Below, piece after piece: positions 1 through 8,792 of a stretch of DNA of 64,000 nucleotides (position 1 is its first letter; each line of letters begins with the position of its first letter). Where the stretch lies: the NCBI RefSeq assembly GCF_025998815.1, contig NZ_AP026678.1, positions 1 through 64,000 on the forward strand. Direction: 5' to 3'. The notes beneath the pieces were generated by a model. It was given only the letters and a program-made list of their open reading frames with translations. It was not told the DNA's origin and made no database searches. This DNA is from Ignavibacterium sp. (GTDB lineage: Bacteria; Bacteroidota; Ignavibacteria; Ignavibacteriales; Ignavibacteriaceae). Position numbers and translations under genes: made by a program.

Positions 1-687
1 ATATAAAATTGATAATCAACTCCGATAAATTTTGAATCATTTCTGAAAAAGTCTGCTTGAGTACTTCCAGAAACAGGATAAGAACCGAATCCGAATCTGA
101 GAGTTAAATAATTTTCGGAATCAACAAAGTATCTTCGCCCAATAAACGTGAATGTTGATTTATTTCCATTGTTTAAATCATTAACAAAAAACGGTCGGAA
201 TGAAAGCCAATAATCGTCAAAGTAATAACCAAGACTTCCCGTATAAATATTAACTTTATTCGGTGAAAAGTATAAGTAACGATAACCAACGGATAATTCA
301 ACATCGAAAGGGAAAACATGATAAAGCTCTATTCCGGCTCTGCTTGTTCGGGAAAAACTTTTCCTTCTGCAAAACCGGCGTTCAAGATACAGGTAAGTCT
401 TTGTTGTAAATAAAACATATGCGTCTGCTTCGAACTGAAACTCCGAATTAGAGAATCTGTTTGCAAAATTTATTCTGCGGGATAAAAGCCCCAAATGATT
501 CTTTTATTTGATATTCACCGGAAGCAAATTGCCACGACTTTGTTTCATCATTAAAAAAATCATTGTTGAAAACAACAAGAATTTTATCATCCGTTTTTAC
601 TTTTTGCTGATTTATATCCTGAGCAAAATTGTAGAAAGAAAAAATTATTACAATGATGAGAGATAGTTTATAAAATTTAACTTCCAT
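1..687 (-). pseudogene. YaiO-family outer-membrane beta-barrel protein, frameshifted, cut by window edge
   Basis: The start is an ATG at 685-687, followed by a signal peptide (MEVKFYKLS, hydrophobic run, NFAQ). The next ~45 codons (WQFASGEYQIKESFGAFI) look like the YaiO N-terminus. YaiO-like sequence then continues in other frames: RINFANRFSNSEFQFEADAY, then NAGFAEGKVFPEQ, then RAGIELYHVFPFDVELSVGY and further strands to the window edge. Joining them needs three frame changes, near 479-481 (C run), 383 and 342-343. Every piece still reads as good barrel sequence with no internal stops, so the damage is recent or is sequencing error. The gene lies 7 nt downstream of the glycosyltransferase. 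YaiO proteins (TIGR04390) are outer-membrane proteins; a polysaccharide-export role is inferred from context. Confidence 0.72.
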
Positions 688-694
688 ATTTGTC

Positions 695-2107
695 TCAACT
701 TTTTTGTGATGATAAACCTTTCTTTTCCATACTTTCCCACTGTCGTTTACCAATGAAGAATTCAATCGTACCTTTGAATCTCCACCAGGTGGTTAATTGT
801 CTGTAACCAAAATTTTCAACAACTGCTGTAAGAAATAAAGTTAGCAAGTGACTGATTTTGGGATATTTTTTGAAAGAAAGTTCTTCAAGAATTACAGACA
901 ATATAGACAGAACAATTCCGTACAGAATTGCAGCAGCCAGAAATGCAATTGTAAATTCAGCGGAAAGTATTCCGAGTAATAATGATATAATGAAAAAGAT
1001 GTAACCAAGAAATTCAATAACCGGTCCGAGAAATTCATAAATGAGATAATAGGGAACAACGATAAGTCCCATCAATCCATAATTAAAGTTGAATAATAAA
1101 TCTCTATGAATCAGCAGACATTCAATTGTTCCTTTCTGCCAGCGGGTTCGTTGTCTCATCAGAATTTTAAGACTTTCAGGAGCTTCAGTCCAGCAAATCG
1201 GATCAGGTATAAAAGTTATTTTTGTGTCTGGATTTATTTTCCTGAAATGTTTGTGAAGCCGCATAACTATTTCCATATCTTCACCTATCGAACCTCTTTT
1301 ATAACCTCCGATTTCTACCACTGCATCTCTTTTAAAGCAACTGAATGCACCAGAGATAATAAGTATTCCATTAATTACATCAAAGCCGGTTCTTCCGAAA
1401 AGAAATGCGCGCAAATACTCAACGACCTGAAATCTTGCAAGCCAGTTTTTCGAAAGACCGACATTAACTATGTGACCTTTCTTAATTTCGCATCCATTTG
1501 CTATCCTGATTGTTCCGCCAACAGCAACTACATTTTCATTTTCAATAAAAGGTTGAGCAATTTTCAATAAACAATCTCTTTCAAGAATTGAATCGGCATC
1601 AATTACCGTAATCAGAGGATACTTAGCTACATTTATTCCTGCATTTATCGCATCCGCTTTTCCACCGTTAACTTTATCAACTACAGTAAGATTATGAATG
1701 TCTTTTGATTTATAAACAGCATTAATTTTTTCAGATTTTATTTTATATAAATCCGGGAAAGAAATTTGTTTCAGAGAAAAATTATCTATCAGTTTTTTGA
1801 GAGTATCATCTTTAGACCCATCATTCACCACAACAAGTTGAAATTGTGGATAAATAAGTTGTAACAATGATTTCACATTCTCAACGATGTTGTTGCCTTC
1901 ATTGTATGCCGGAACAATTACTGAAATAGGTTTGTAATTCTTTAGTTTGAATATTCTCTCAAGGTCAGCAAACTCAATCTTGTTTTTGTAACTCAGAATT
2001 TTAAAGAATGAAACAATATTAAGAATGATATAGATAGTAATTACTGTGAGGAAGTAAAACAACACTAAGTAATTAAATATCATCAGAATTTTCAGGAACT
2101 CACTCAT
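695..2107 (-). CDS. Processive family 2 glycosyltransferase, membrane (PgaC/BcsA-like)
   Basis: About 470 aa. There is one N-terminal membrane segment (residues ~5-30), a GT2 catalytic domain opening with VIVPAYNEG and VVVNDGSKDDT, and C-terminal membrane segments (~335-435). Catalytic signatures are visible: D170-A-D172, GED with Asp277, and Q(R)xRW at 319-323 (QRTRW). This set marks processive beta-glycan synthases such as PgaC, hyaluronan synthase and BcsA. No PilZ domain is present. ATG at 2105-2107 is preferred; it overlaps the stop of the HEAT gene (ATGAGTGA), implying translational coupling, and the open frame upstream lies inside that gene. Likely role is inner-membrane polymerisation of an extracellular polysaccharide. 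The sugar cannot be told from sequence. Confidence 0.87.
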   Translation of the reverse strand: MSEFLKILMIFNYLVLFYFLTVITIYIILNIVSFFKILSYKNKIEFADLERIFKLKNYKPISVIVPAYNEGNNIVENVKSLLQLIYPQFQLVVVNDGSKDDTLKKLIDNFSLKQISFPDLYKIKSEKINAVYKSKDIHNLTVVDKVNGGKADAINAGINVAKYPLITVIDADSILERDCLLKIAQPFIENENVVAVGGTIRIANGCEIKKGHIVNVGLSKNWLARFQVVEYLRAFLFGRTGFDVINGILIISGAFSCFKRDAVVEIGGYKRGSIGEDMEIVMRLHKHFRKINPDTKITFIPDPICWTEAPESLKILMRQRTRWQKGTIECLLIHRDLLFNFNYGLMGLIVVPYYLIYEFLGPVIEFLGYIFFIISLLLGILSAEFTIAFLAAAILYGIVLSILSVILEELSFKKYPKISHLLTLFLTAVVENFGYRQLTTWWRFKGTIEFFIGKRQWESMEKKGLSSQKS

Positions 2108-3221
2108 CATCAATCTCAATAAAGTTTTCTGATAAAACCATCCTGGCAATTGCAGCGGCTTTTGAATCGGAATTACTTTTCGCGACTACCTTAAGCAAGT
2201 TGATCCCTTTTTCTCCTAAATCGAGTAAAGCTTCAGCGGCAGCGATGTTAACTTCGTAAGAGTCTTCATAAAGTCGTTGTACAAAGATTGGAACTAGTTC
2301 GCTCCCGCCAATTTTTGCAAGTGCTTCAATCGAAGCAGTTTTCACTTCAATATCCGGATGTTCAAAATGTTCCCATAAATGCGGAATTGCATCAATGCAC
2401 TCGATAGCTCCGGCATATTTAATACACTCGACAAGTAATTTTTTATTTGTGGAGGTTTTGAAAATTTTAATCACTTCACCAGCTGCTTCCCGGAAGCCGT
2501 GGAATCTGAAAATCTGAATAGCAACTCTTTTATAGTAATCGTCTTCAAAAACAATACGCTCAAGAAGAAAATTGCAAACATCTGATTTGAACTCAAGTAA
2601 GATTGAAATCAGAATATCTGTGCTTAGTTCTCTTTGAAATCTTGCTGCGTGAAGAATTGCTGTTGCATATTCTAAAGCATTTATGCGGGCTAAAGCACGC
2701 GCACAAAAAATAAAAACATCAGTCTTATTAGAATAAAGATGACCGAATAAAATTGATTTAACATTCTGATTACCCGAAGCTCCGAAAAAATATGCAGCAC
2801 GGATAATTCTTTTCGTGCGGTTACTCTTTAAATCATCAAGCAGGAAATTGTAAACAGGGGTTTCATTAACAATTCTTTTCAAGCTCTCTAAATCTTTTCC
2901 CGAAAGAACTGAAAATAAATCTCTCAGGACCATTAATAAATATTTATACTGTGATCTTTTAACTCCCTCTAAAAGTTTGGTTGGGTTATCAGGTGAGCCA
3001 AGATATTCATAAAAATCTTTTTCCCATTTGGAAAGAAAATCATTTTTTCTTTTCTCATCGTATGAATTGATTAGTCTTATAATCAGTACAATTGCTATTA
3101 ATAAAAGCGATACGATGGAAAGGAAAATAATTATCTGAGTTAGAATAAAAAGAAGATTTTTTCCTGACGGAATTATGACTCCGGATAAAAAGAAAAAATT
3201 TTTTACTATTGAGTAAATCAA
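2100..3221 (-). CDS. Membrane-anchored HEAT-repeat protein
   Basis: 373 aa. An N-terminal membrane segment (residues ~23-50, rich in I/L/V) is followed by a basic stretch, then a long cytoplasmic alpha-helical region with HEAT-like repeats. The clearest are near the C-terminus: DIEVKTASIEALAKIGG and YEVNIAAAEALLDLGE. The start is a TTG at 3219-3221 whose TTGA overlaps the response-regulator stop; no ATG lies early enough to keep the membrane segment. The 3' end overlaps the glycosyltransferase start. HEAT repeats are protein-protein scaffolds. Placed between a receiver-only regulator and a polysaccharide synthase, this could be the adaptor passing the receiver's state to the synthase; that is inference only. 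No enzymatic motif was seen. Confidence 0.75.
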   Translation of the reverse strand: MIYSIVKNFFFLSGVIIPSGKNLLFILTQIIIFLSIVSLLLIAIVLIIRLINSYDEKRKNDFLSKWEKDFYEYLGSPDNPTKLLEGVKRSQYKYLLMVLRDLFSVLSGKDLESLKRIVNETPVYNFLLDDLKSNRTKRIIRAAYFFGASGNQNVKSILFGHLYSNKTDVFIFCARALARINALEYATAILHAARFQRELSTDILISILLEFKSDVCNFLLERIVFEDDYYKRVAIQIFRFHGFREAAGEVIKIFKTSTNKKLLVECIKYAGAIECIDAIPHLWEHFEHPDIEVKTASIEALAKIGGSELVPIFVQRLYEDSYEVNIAAAEALLDLGEKGINLLKVVAKSNSDSKAAAIARMVLSENFIEIDDE

Positions 3222-3592
3222 CCTATTATTTTTTTAATTTTAGCTAAAAGGACAGCCGTTGAAAATGGTTTTGTAATGTATTCAAGTGCTCCGGCTTCAA
3301 GTGCTTTCAGAATAGTTTCTTCTTCAGCATTTGTTGTAAGCATAATTACCGGAATTGAATCAGTTTCAGGATTACTTTTTATTTCTTTGAGGACTGTTAA
3401 TCCATCTTTAATTGGCATCATTAAATCCAGAATAATAAGATCGGGCTTTTCAGTAATTGCTTTTTCGAAAACTTCTTCGCCGGTGTTGAATACTATTATC
3501 TCATAACCTTCATTCTGAAGTTTGTAAGTCATCAGCTTTATCAGAGAATCTGAATCCTCAGCATAAAAAATTTTCTTTTTTGCAGCAGACAT
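3218..3592 (-). CDS. Single-domain response regulator (CheY-like receiver)
   Basis: 124 aa, a bare receiver domain with no DNA-binding or enzymatic output. The acidic pair E12/D13, phospho-acceptor D56 (in LILDLMMP), T86 and K108 (in ITKPF) are in canonical places. It is the first gene of a tightly overlapping set with the HEAT protein and GT2, so it probably acts by protein contact with one of these products. No histidine kinase lies beside it in this window. The start ATG at 3590-3592 gives the standard N-terminus (MSAAKKKIFYAEDS). Confidence 0.92.
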   Translation of the reverse strand: MSAAKKKIFYAEDSDSLIKLMTYKLQNEGYEIIVFNTGEEVFEKAITEKPDLIILDLMMPIKDGLTVLKEIKSNPETDSIPVIMLTTNAEEETILKALEAGALEYITKPFSTAVLLAKIKKIIG

Positions 3593-3663
3593 AATTAAAT
3601 ATCAATAATTAACTTTTACGAAAATAGTGAATTAGCAATTTGATATCGATAGGAAAGAGTATG

Positions 3664-3707
3664 AAAAAAGATAGAGGAAGCCCGGAAAATTAATCCTATC
3701 CGGGCTT
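3664..3707 (-). terminator. Rho-independent terminator of typA
   Basis: Arms AAGCCCGGA (3678-3686) and TCCGGGCTT (3699-3707) form a 9-bp GC-rich stem with a 12-nt loop. On the minus strand the stem is followed by a pyrimidine-rich stretch ending in six T (3664-3669). It lies 20 nt beyond the typA stop. Confidence 0.8.
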
Positions 3708-3726
3708 GCAAAGTCAATGATTCAAA

Positions 3727-5547
3727 TTAATTAGTTGGAACCGAAGCTTTACCTAAGTTGTATCTTTTTCGTTCGTTTGGATCAAGATAAATTTTTCTAA
3801 GACGAATTGATTTGGGAGTTACTTCTACCATTTCATCTTCTTCAATATACTCAAGTGCTTCTTCCAGTGAGAATTTAATTGCCGGAACAATTTTGATTGC
3901 TTTATCAGCACCGGATGCTCGCATATTTGTAAGCTTCTTTCCGCGTTGAACATTTACTTCAATATCGTTTTCTTTGCTATGCTCGCCAACAATCTGACCA
4001 GCGTAAACAACTTCACCCGGCTCAATGAAGAATTTTCCTCTGTCCTGAAGTGAGTCTATAGCATACGCCGTTGCTGGTCCTTCACCCATCGAAATCATAA
4101 CACCATTTCGAACGCGGTTAATTGCACCTTTAAAGAATTCGTATTGATAGAATTGATGATGCATTACTGCTTCACCTGAAGTCGCTGTTAAAACTTTGGT
4201 ACGAAGTCCCATTATTCCTCTCGAAGGAATGTGAAATTCAAGGGAAGTAAGATTTCCTTTCGATTCCATTTTCATAAGTTGTCCGCGTCTTTGTCCGACA
4301 ATTTCAATAACTTTTCCGGCAAGCTCACCAGGAACATCTACAGTTAGAACTTCAATCGGTTCAGCTTTCTTACCATCAATTTCTTTGTAGATTACTTTCG
4401 GTTCACGCACCTGAAGTTCATAACCTTCGCGACGCATATTTTCTATCAGAATTGAGAGATGCAGAATTCCTCTTCCGGACACTTTATATGCATCCGGTGA
4501 ATTTGTCTCCTGAACTCTTAAAGCTACATTATGTTCAAGCTCTTTGAATAAACGGTCACGTAATTGTCTTGAAGTAACAAATTTTCCTTCTTTACCATAG
4601 AATGGAGAATTATTGACCATGAATGTCATACTGATCGTTGGTTCATCAATAGAGATAATCGGAAGCGGTTCCGGATTATCCGCATCAGCAATTGTATCAC
4701 CTATATCAACATCATCAATTCCAACGATTGCACAAATATCACCGCAACTAACTTCATCAACTTCTTCTCTGTTTAATCCTTCAAACACAAACAATTGTCT
4801 TATTTCAACATCGTGAATGTCTCCATTTCGCTTAATGATGGAAAGTTTATCTGATTTTCTCAGCGTTCCTCTGAAAACTCTTCCAACACCAATCCTTCCA
4901 ACATAATCATTATAATCTAATGTCGTAATCTGTATTTGAACACCACCTTTATTATCTGGCGGTGGAGGAATATCCTTAATGATTGAATCGAGCAAAGGAG
5001 TTAAATCTTTCTTTTCATCTGAAAGATTTTTAACTGCCCAACCATTTCTGCCACTTGCATAAACTACAGGAAATTCAAGTTGGTTTTCATCCGCACCAAG
5101 ATCAATAAATAAGTCATATACTTCATCCAGAACTTCTTTGGGGCGGTTATCCGGCCTGTCTATTTTGTTTATAACGACTATTGGTTTGAGATTAAGGTCA
5201 AGTGCTTTTTGTAATACAAATCTTGTCTGTGGCATCGGACCTTCAAATGAATCAACGAGAAGTAAAACTCCGTCAGCCATCTTCAGAACTCTTTCAACTT
5301 CGCCGCCAAAATCAGAGTGTCCGGGAGTATCAATTAAATTTATCTTATAATCTTTATAAGTGATACTGATATTCTTTGCGAGAATTGTTATTCCTCTTTC
5401 ACGCTCGAGGTCGTTGGAATCAAGAAATCTTTCACGGACTATCTGATTATTTCTGAAAACCTGACACTGTTTTAGTAACTGATCAACTAATGTTGTTTTA
5501 CCGTGATCAACATGCGCTATGATTGCAATATTTCTTAGTTTGTTCAT
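3727..5547 (-). CDS. typA: Ribosome-associated GTPase TypA/BipA
   Basis: 606 aa, the usual length for this translational GTPase of the EF-G family, which binds 70S ribosomes and affects growth at low temperature and under stress. G motifs are complete: AHVDHGKTT near residue 11, RERGIT near 49, DTPGHSDFGGEVERV, and NKIDRP. Domain II, the EF-G-like domains and the BipA-specific C-terminal part (RSIRLRKIYLDPNERKR) all follow. ATG at 5545-5547 has an AAGGAT ribosome site about 6 nt upstream. It appears monocistronic, with its own terminator at 3664-3707. Confidence 0.97.
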   Translation of the reverse strand: MNKLRNIAIIAHVDHGKTTLVDQLLKQCQVFRNNQIVRERFLDSNDLERERGITILAKNISITYKDYKINLIDTPGHSDFGGEVERVLKMADGVLLLVDSFEGPMPQTRFVLQKALDLNLKPIVVINKIDRPDNRPKEVLDEVYDLFIDLGADENQLEFPVVYASGRNGWAVKNLSDEKKDLTPLLDSIIKDIPPPPDNKGGVQIQITTLDYNDYVGRIGVGRVFRGTLRKSDKLSIIKRNGDIHDVEIRQLFVFEGLNREEVDEVSCGDICAIVGIDDVDIGDTIADADNPEPLPIISIDEPTISMTFMVNNSPFYGKEGKFVTSRQLRDRLFKELEHNVALRVQETNSPDAYKVSGRGILHLSILIENMRREGYELQVREPKVIYKEIDGKKAEPIEVLTVDVPGELAGKVIEIVGQRRGQLMKMESKGNLTSLEFHIPSRGIMGLRTKVLTATSGEAVMHHQFYQYEFFKGAINRVRNGVMISMGEGPATAYAIDSLQDRGKFFIEPGEVVYAGQIVGEHSKENDIEVNVQRGKKLTNMRASGADKAIKIVPAIKFSLEEALEYIEEDEMVEVTPKSIRLRKIYLDPNERKRYNLGKASVPTN

Positions 5548-5667
5548 TATTATCCTTTTATTAATTCAGCCAACAAATTTAAGAAATTAATCTCTCAGAT
5601 AAGTGATTTTGTTTGTGATGTATGTGTGGAAAAGCTAATACTCCATCGGAAAGTTTTAACAGTGTTA

Positions 5668-6687
5668 TTATTCTACTTTAACAACTACTTTTCCGAATGT
5701 TTTTCCTGATTGAAATTTTCTTATTGCATCGTGCATTTGTTCAAAACTAAAAATTTCGCCGATGTACGGTTTTTCTAATTCAAGTTCCAATATTTCATCT
5801 AGTAATGATTTTAAATAATCACCTTTTTCATAAAGCCATATAAGATTAAAACCCATTACTGATCGGTTCTGCTCAATCAATTTCAGAATGTCAACTTTGG
5901 GACGAGTGAAATATTTATACGCAAGTTCCAGATAATTTGGAAAAGAAGTATGAGTTGCAAAATTTGATGCACCGTAAATTATTGCTCTGCCTTGTGGAGC
6001 TAAAAGATTAAAAGTATCCTTAAAGTATTTTCCGGTAAGCGATTCAAGAAGTAAATCAATTTTTCTGTCATTTAAAACTTTTTTAAGATCAGGAATAAAA
6101 TTTTTATCACGAACCAGAATATAATCTACTTTTTCACTCTTGATTTTTTCAATTTTATCTGGGCTTCCCACCGTTCCGATTGTAGTGCAATTAAATTTTT
6201 TTGCAATTCTGTTTGCATAAATTCCAACTCCACCGGCAACACTGTGAATCAAAACAATTTGATTCTCTTTAATATTTCCCAATTCCTTTAATGCGTAATA
6301 AGCAGTCAATGCCTGAACAACAAACGAAGCTCCTTCTTCAAAAGACCAACCATCCGGTAATTTCATTAAATAATTTTTGTCAAGATTAATGTGAGTGGCA
6401 AACGCACCAAATTTAGTAACGCCAATAATTTTATCACCGACTGAAAACTCATTCACTTCATTTCCTTTATCAATCACAACACCTGAAAATTCCAAACCGG
6501 GAATTAAATTATTTTTTGGTGCTGCTTTATAAAGTCCGTGAATGCAAAAGAAATCAGCAAAGTTTAACCCTATTGATTTGACTTCTATTGTAACCTGATT
6601 TGATTTTGGAGTCGCCAGATTATCTGAGGTAAGTTTTAGTTTGTTTAAAGAGCCGGTCTTTGACATTAAGTAAACCATCCGATTCAT
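5668..6687 (-). CDS. Zinc-independent MDR oxidoreductase (quinone oxidoreductase/VAT-1 type)
   Basis: About 340 aa. It has a GroES-like N-terminal domain (LNFADFFCIHGLY, PGLEFSGVV) and a Rossmann domain with VHSVAGGVGIYANRIAKK for NADPH. The zinc-binding residues of classical alcohol dehydrogenases are absent, so it fits the quinone-reductase/VAT-1 branch of the MDR superfamily. Substrate unknown. ATG at 6685-6687 is preferred over a TTG 15 nt upstream because TTTGGAG sits 5 nt before it. It runs in the same direction as typA, 120 nt upstream of it, probably as a separate unit. Confidence 0.85.
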   Translation of the reverse strand: MNRMVYLMSKTGSLNKLKLTSDNLATPKSNQVTIEVKSIGLNFADFFCIHGLYKAAPKNNLIPGLEFSGVVIDKGNEVNEFSVGDKIIGVTKFGAFATHINLDKNYLMKLPDGWSFEEGASFVVQALTAYYALKELGNIKENQIVLIHSVAGGVGIYANRIAKKFNCTTIGTVGSPDKIEKIKSEKVDYILVRDKNFIPDLKKVLNDRKIDLLLESLTGKYFKDTFNLLAPQGRAIIYGASNFATHTSFPNYLELAYKYFTRPKVDILKLIEQNRSVMGFNLIWLYEKGDYLKSLLDEILELELEKPYIGEIFSFEQMHDAIRKFQSGKTFGKVVVKVE

Positions 6688-6782
6688 AAATACTCCAAAC
6701 AAATTTCAAAAAATTATTTTTTGCATAAACGAACAAATAAAAATAATATTTTTAAGATTAAGAAATGATTGAATCAAACATT

Positions 6783-6853
6783 CCGTAGCTTAGAACTCCA
6801 GTCATTAGCATTTAATATTAAAATCCGCACAACTTAGGAGAATTGTGCTACGG
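6783..6853. repeat. Imperfect palindromic element (hairpin) in a 255-bp intergenic region
   Basis: CCGTAGC (6783-6789) and GCTACGG (6847-6853) are a perfect 7-bp inverted pair. Inside them CTCC (6796-6799) can pair with GGAG (6837-6840) across a symmetric 6-nt internal loop. A second hairpin, GCACAA (6827-6832) with TTGTGC (6843-6848), competes with the outer stem. It lies between two divergent genes, so it is not an obvious terminator; it could be a REP/MITE-like element or a 5' leader structure of the FTCD operon. Confidence 0.45.
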
Positions 6854-6942
6854 TAAGTCATTCAATTGTTTTAAATTTGAAATGTTCATTTAATTATTCC
6901 TGATTTTACAGCATAAAATTAAAATATTATATCGAGGAGCAA

Positions 6943-8775
6943 ATGCACGAAAGACTTATTGAATGCGTCCCAAACTTTTCTGAAGGACAGCGTCCTGAAA
7001 TTATTAAGCAGATAACTGATGAAATTGAAAAAGTAGAAGGCGTAAAACTGCTGGATGTTGATCCGGGCTTCGATATGAATCGTACGGTTGTAACGTTTAT
7101 TGGAACACCTGAAGGGGTTAAAGAAGCAGCATTCAATGCAATTAAAAAAGCCGCAGAACTTATTGATATGTCAAAACACAAAGGAACACATCCACGAATG
7201 GGTGCAACGGATGTTTGTCCTTTTGTTCCGATTGCAGGTGTAAGTGAAGAAGAATGTATTGCTTTATCAAAAGAGGTTGCCAAAAGAGTCGGCGAAGAAC
7301 TTGGAATACCTGTTTATCTTTATGAAAAGTCAGCCACATCTCCCGAAAGAATTAATCTCGCAAAAATAAGGCAAGGAGAATACGAAGGTCTTGAAGAAAA
7401 ACTTAAAGATCCAAAATGGAAACCGGATTATGGTCCTGCAAAGTTTAACCCAAAATCAGGCGCAACAGTAATTGGAGTGCGGGAATTTCTTATTGCTTAT
7501 AATATCAACTTAAATACTCGTGAAGAAAAATACGCAACTGATATTGCATTCGAATTAAGAGAAAAAGGTCGTTCAGCAAGAAAAGGCGGTAATGGTCCTT
7601 TCTATTTTAAGAGTGAAGAAATACTAAAATATCAGAAAGGTTCTTATCCTTGTGGTAGTTGTGAATTTGTGGGTAAGGCAATTGAAGAAACAATTACTCA
7701 CTGTAAAGAAGCTCACAATTATAACCTGGAGGAATTACTTGATTTAAATGGAATTGATCCGAAAAATCCTGAAGGTCAATCGGTTAAGATTCCCGGAAAG
7801 TTCAAACATTGCAAAGCAATTGGATGGATGGTTCCAAAATATGATCGTGCACAGATTTCAATTAACCTCACAAACTATAAAGTTACCTCAATGCATCATG
7901 TTTTTGATGAAGCATGCCGACTTGCAGAAGAAAGAGGTTTACGGGTTACAGGAAGCGAAATTGTTGGAATGGTTCCTTATCCTGCATTGCTTGAAACAGG
8001 AAAGTATTATTTGAGAAAGCAACATCGTTCAGTTGGTATACCGATTCGTGATATTCTTAACACTGCAGTTCAGTCACTCGGGCTGAATGATGTTTCCCAA
8101 TTTAAAATTGAAGATAGAGTTTTAGGTCTTCCAAAGAATATTGATACAGCACTTGTTGAAATGAAACTCACTGATTTTGTTGATGAAGTATCACGGGAAA
8201 CTCCCGCGCCCGGTGGTGGTTCAATTGCCGCATTATCAGGAGCGCTTGGGGCAGCTCTCTCATCAATGGTAAGTAATCTTACAGCATTCAAACGAGGCAG
8301 TACACCCGAAATTGATTCAATCCTGAACGAAGCTGCTGAAAGATGTCAGTTTATTAAAGATTCACTTGTAAAAGCTGTTGATGATGATACAAATGCTTTT
8401 AATGATTATATGAATGCAAGAAGACTTCCTAATAAAACATCAGAAGAAAAGAAAGTCCGTGAAGATGCAATGCAAAGCGGATTAAAGAAAGCTGTAAATG
8501 TACCTTTAAATACTGCGCGACTTAGTTATGAAGCAATTGAAATTGCAGAAACAGTTGCAAAGTATGGTAATCCGAATTCAATTACTGATGTTGGTGTAGG
8601 TGCACAAAGTGCTTACACTGGTGTGCTTGGTGGAATTTATAATGTTTTGATTAATCTTAAAGATATAAAAGATGAAAAATTCATTGATGAGATGAAGAAA
8701 GAATGTTCAGAGTTAAAACAAAAAGCTCAGAAAAAACTTTTTGATGTTTTATCTTATGTTGAATCAAAATTATAA
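6943..8775 (+). CDS. ftcD: Bifunctional glutamate formimidoyltransferase / formimidoyl-THF cyclodeaminase
   Basis: 610 aa. The formiminotransferase part begins with ERLIECVPNFSEGQ and has the HPRMGATDVCPFVPI segment. The cyclodeaminase part begins near residue 406 (KLTDFVDEVSRETPAPGGGS). The protein moves the formimino group from N-formimino-glutamate to tetrahydrofolate and deaminates it to methenyl-THF, the last steps of histidine degradation. The transferase half is about 70 residues longer than the animal enzyme. The extra segment holds a C237-x2-C240-x12-H253-x4-H258 zinc-finger-like pattern; similar insertions occur, as I recall, in Bacteroidota FTCD. GAGGAG lies 4 nt before the ATG. 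First gene of a probable operon with aguB and aguA (17 and ~44 nt gaps). Confidence 0.95.
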   Translation: MHERLIECVPNFSEGQRPEIIKQITDEIEKVEGVKLLDVDPGFDMNRTVVTFIGTPEGVKEAAFNAIKKAAELIDMSKHKGTHPRMGATDVCPFVPIAGVSEEECIALSKEVAKRVGEELGIPVYLYEKSATSPERINLAKIRQGEYEGLEEKLKDPKWKPDYGPAKFNPKSGATVIGVREFLIAYNINLNTREEKYATDIAFELREKGRSARKGGNGPFYFKSEEILKYQKGSYPCGSCEFVGKAIEETITHCKEAHNYNLEELLDLNGIDPKNPEGQSVKIPGKFKHCKAIGWMVPKYDRAQISINLTNYKVTSMHHVFDEACRLAEERGLRVTGSEIVGMVPYPALLETGKYYLRKQHRSVGIPIRDILNTAVQSLGLNDVSQFKIEDRVLGLPKNIDTALVEMKLTDFVDEVSRETPAPGGGSIAALSGALGAALSSMVSNLTAFKRGSTPEIDSILNEAAERCQFIKDSLVKAVDDDTNAFNDYMNARRLPNKTSEEKKVREDAMQSGLKKAVNVPLNTARLSYEAIEIAETVAKYGNPNSITDVGVGAQSAYTGVLGGIYNVLINLKDIKDEKFIDEMKKECSELKQKAQKKLFDVLSYVESKL

Positions 8776-8792
8776 TTATTGGCGAAGGAATT

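Noticed and set aside
6688-6942. Riboswitch upstream of FTCD
   Set aside because: The palindrome does not match any riboswitch architecture I know, and no T-rich terminator precedes the start; kept only as a hairpin element.
6927-7283. Open frame of ~118 codons antisense to the start of the FTCD gene
   Set aside because: It mirrors a strongly conserved enzyme and its product is S/T/P-biased, typical of an antisense shadow.
7651-7716. C2H2 DNA-binding finger
   Set aside because: The spacing matches but it sits inside a folate enzyme; structural zinc is more likely than DNA binding.
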